Position numbers and translations under genes: made by a program. Below are positions 41,787-42,358 of a DNA stretch of 42,358 nt, piece by piece. Position 1 is the stretch's first letter. Each line of letters starts with the position of its first letter. Under the pieces are notes generated by a model that was not told where the DNA came from, did not search any database, and saw only the letters and a list, made by a program, of their open reading frames with translations. Location of the stretch: positions 1 through 42,358 of the forward strand of contig CALCGD010000026.1 in the NCBI GenBank assembly GCA_937900875.1, written 5' to 3'. Source of the stretch: an uncultured Flavobacteriales bacterium (lineage in GTDB: Bacteria; Bacteroidota; Bacteroidia; UBA10329).

Positions 41787-42358
41787 ATGAAAGAACCAAA
41801 AGCGATTGCCAAATTCTCAGAATTGGAGAACAGAAAACCAGCTCATGCCCAAGTTGAGAATATTGATCTGGTCATAATTAGGTACGAAGAAAATGTGAGT
41901 GTACTGTATGGAAGATGCTTGCATCGCGGAGCACTAATGTCTGACGGAAGCGTGCAAGGAGACAATCTAATCTGCGGGTTACATGGCTGGGATTACCGTA
42001 TTGACACCGGTGTTTCTGAATACAATAATGCCGAAGTGTTGAACAAGTTTTCATCTGAAATTAGCGGAGATGATGTCGTGATTGATGTGGCCGAAATTCG
42101 TTCATTCGGAGTACAACACCCGCAGCCGTTCAATCGTGATAGCTATTTGGGCAATTATGCAGATACGCATCCCGAACCTTCAGAACCTTATACGGGCTAC
42201 ATCAAAGAACTGGCTCAAAATGGCTTGAAGAATTGGGGGCATCACGGCCCAACAGCAGCAATGGGCGTTGATCGCACAACCCTACCAAAATGGGAAGACA
42301 TACAGTTTTTGCCCGCACAATTGGCTAGGCGGCCTTTGTTGGATAATGAAAATGTAAT
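41787..42358 (+). CDS. Rieske-glutamate-synthase-like fusion (N-terminal part)
   Basis: The gene starts with ATG at 41787, directly after the DUF427 stop, and runs off the right edge after about 190 codons. Residues 15-105 form a Rieske [2Fe-2S] domain with Cys44/His46 (GRCLHRGA) and Cys63/His66 (LICGLHGWDY). From about residue 155 the sequence NWGHHGPTAAMGVDRTTLP, then WEDIQFLPAQLARRPLLD, matches the start of the FMN-binding glutamate-synthase domain (GltB C-terminal type). The complete protein would combine a Rieske cluster and a flavin domain, so it is probably an oxidoreductase. The substrate is unknown. Confidence 0.82.
   Translation, partial: MKEPKAIAKFSELENRKPAHAQVENIDLVIIRYEENVSVLYGRCLHRGALMSDGSVQGDNLICGLHGWDYRIDTGVSEYNNAEVLNKFSSEISGDDVVIDVAEIRSFGVQHPQPFNRDSYLGNYADTHPEPSEPYTGYIKELAQNGLKNWGHHGPTAAMGVDRTTLPKWEDIQFLPAQLARRPLLDNENV

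Overview
The window reads as chromosomal DNA from a Bacteroidota bacterium, most likely a free-living, possibly marine member of Flavobacteriales. Three observations support this. Several promoters fit the Bacteroidota form (TTTG or TTG, about 19 nt, TAnnTTTG), clear Shine-Dalgarno sites are rare, and there are type IX secretion (T9SS) parts: a PorT-like barrel and two proteins with C-terminal sorting domains. Coding density is high. I see no rRNA, tRNA, CRISPR array, insertion sequence or prophage.

Layout. 0-4.1 kb: the end of an acyl-CoA-binding protein, a VOC protein, an alkane monooxygenase (alkB) divergent from a TetR regulator across a perfect dyad, then a BaiN/HI0933-type flavoprotein and a TrmL-type tRNA methyltransferase. 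4.1-12 kb: a lipoprotein, a polytopic membrane protein, an orphan OmpR-type response regulator, a secreted Ntn-hydrolase acylase and a large glycine-rich T9SS cargo protein. 12-19.3 kb: a sodium:solute symporter, a nucleotidyltransferase, a WYL regulator, a WG-repeat protein, a cold-shock-domain protein and FadD. 19.3-20.9 kb: a small accessory-looking segment with tandem hairpins, two overlapping unknown genes and a stand-alone sorting-domain protein. 20.9-25.2 kb: folE, a pterin synthase, idi, an ECF sigma gene and a CarH/LitR-like B12-dependent MerR regulator, then an epimerase. 25.2-31.4 kb: a conserved housekeeping run on the minus strand (flavoprotein, porT, ubiE/menG, hisS, ettA). 31.7-34.7 kb: a small acidic protein, a VOC protein, an exported terpene-cyclase-like toroid protein and a ureidoglycolate-lyase-like cupin. 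34.8-42.4 kb: egtB, egtD, an ECF sigma factor and its zinc-binding anti-sigma in one tight operon, then YceI, a peroxiredoxin overlapping a SpoIIE-type phosphatase, and a DUF5996-like/DUF427/Rieske-glutamate-synthase operon whose last gene runs off the end.

Two regulatory circuits stand out. (1) The egt operon carries its own ECF sigma/ZAS anti-sigma pair. The string TGTAAGGAA, 13 nt, CGAC occurs three times with identical spacing: before yceI, before the DUF5996-like operon, and inside the sigma gene just before the anti-sigma start. This looks like the promoter of a small redox or thiol-stress regulon linking a thiol-histidine (ergothioneine-type) pathway to YceI and a Rieske-type redox enzyme. 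(2) A B12-binding MerR regulator with most photoreceptor residues of CarH sits next to an ECF sigma gene with a textbook promoter and next to idi, but the expected carotenoid genes are absent. All function calls come from reading the sequence; no database search was run.
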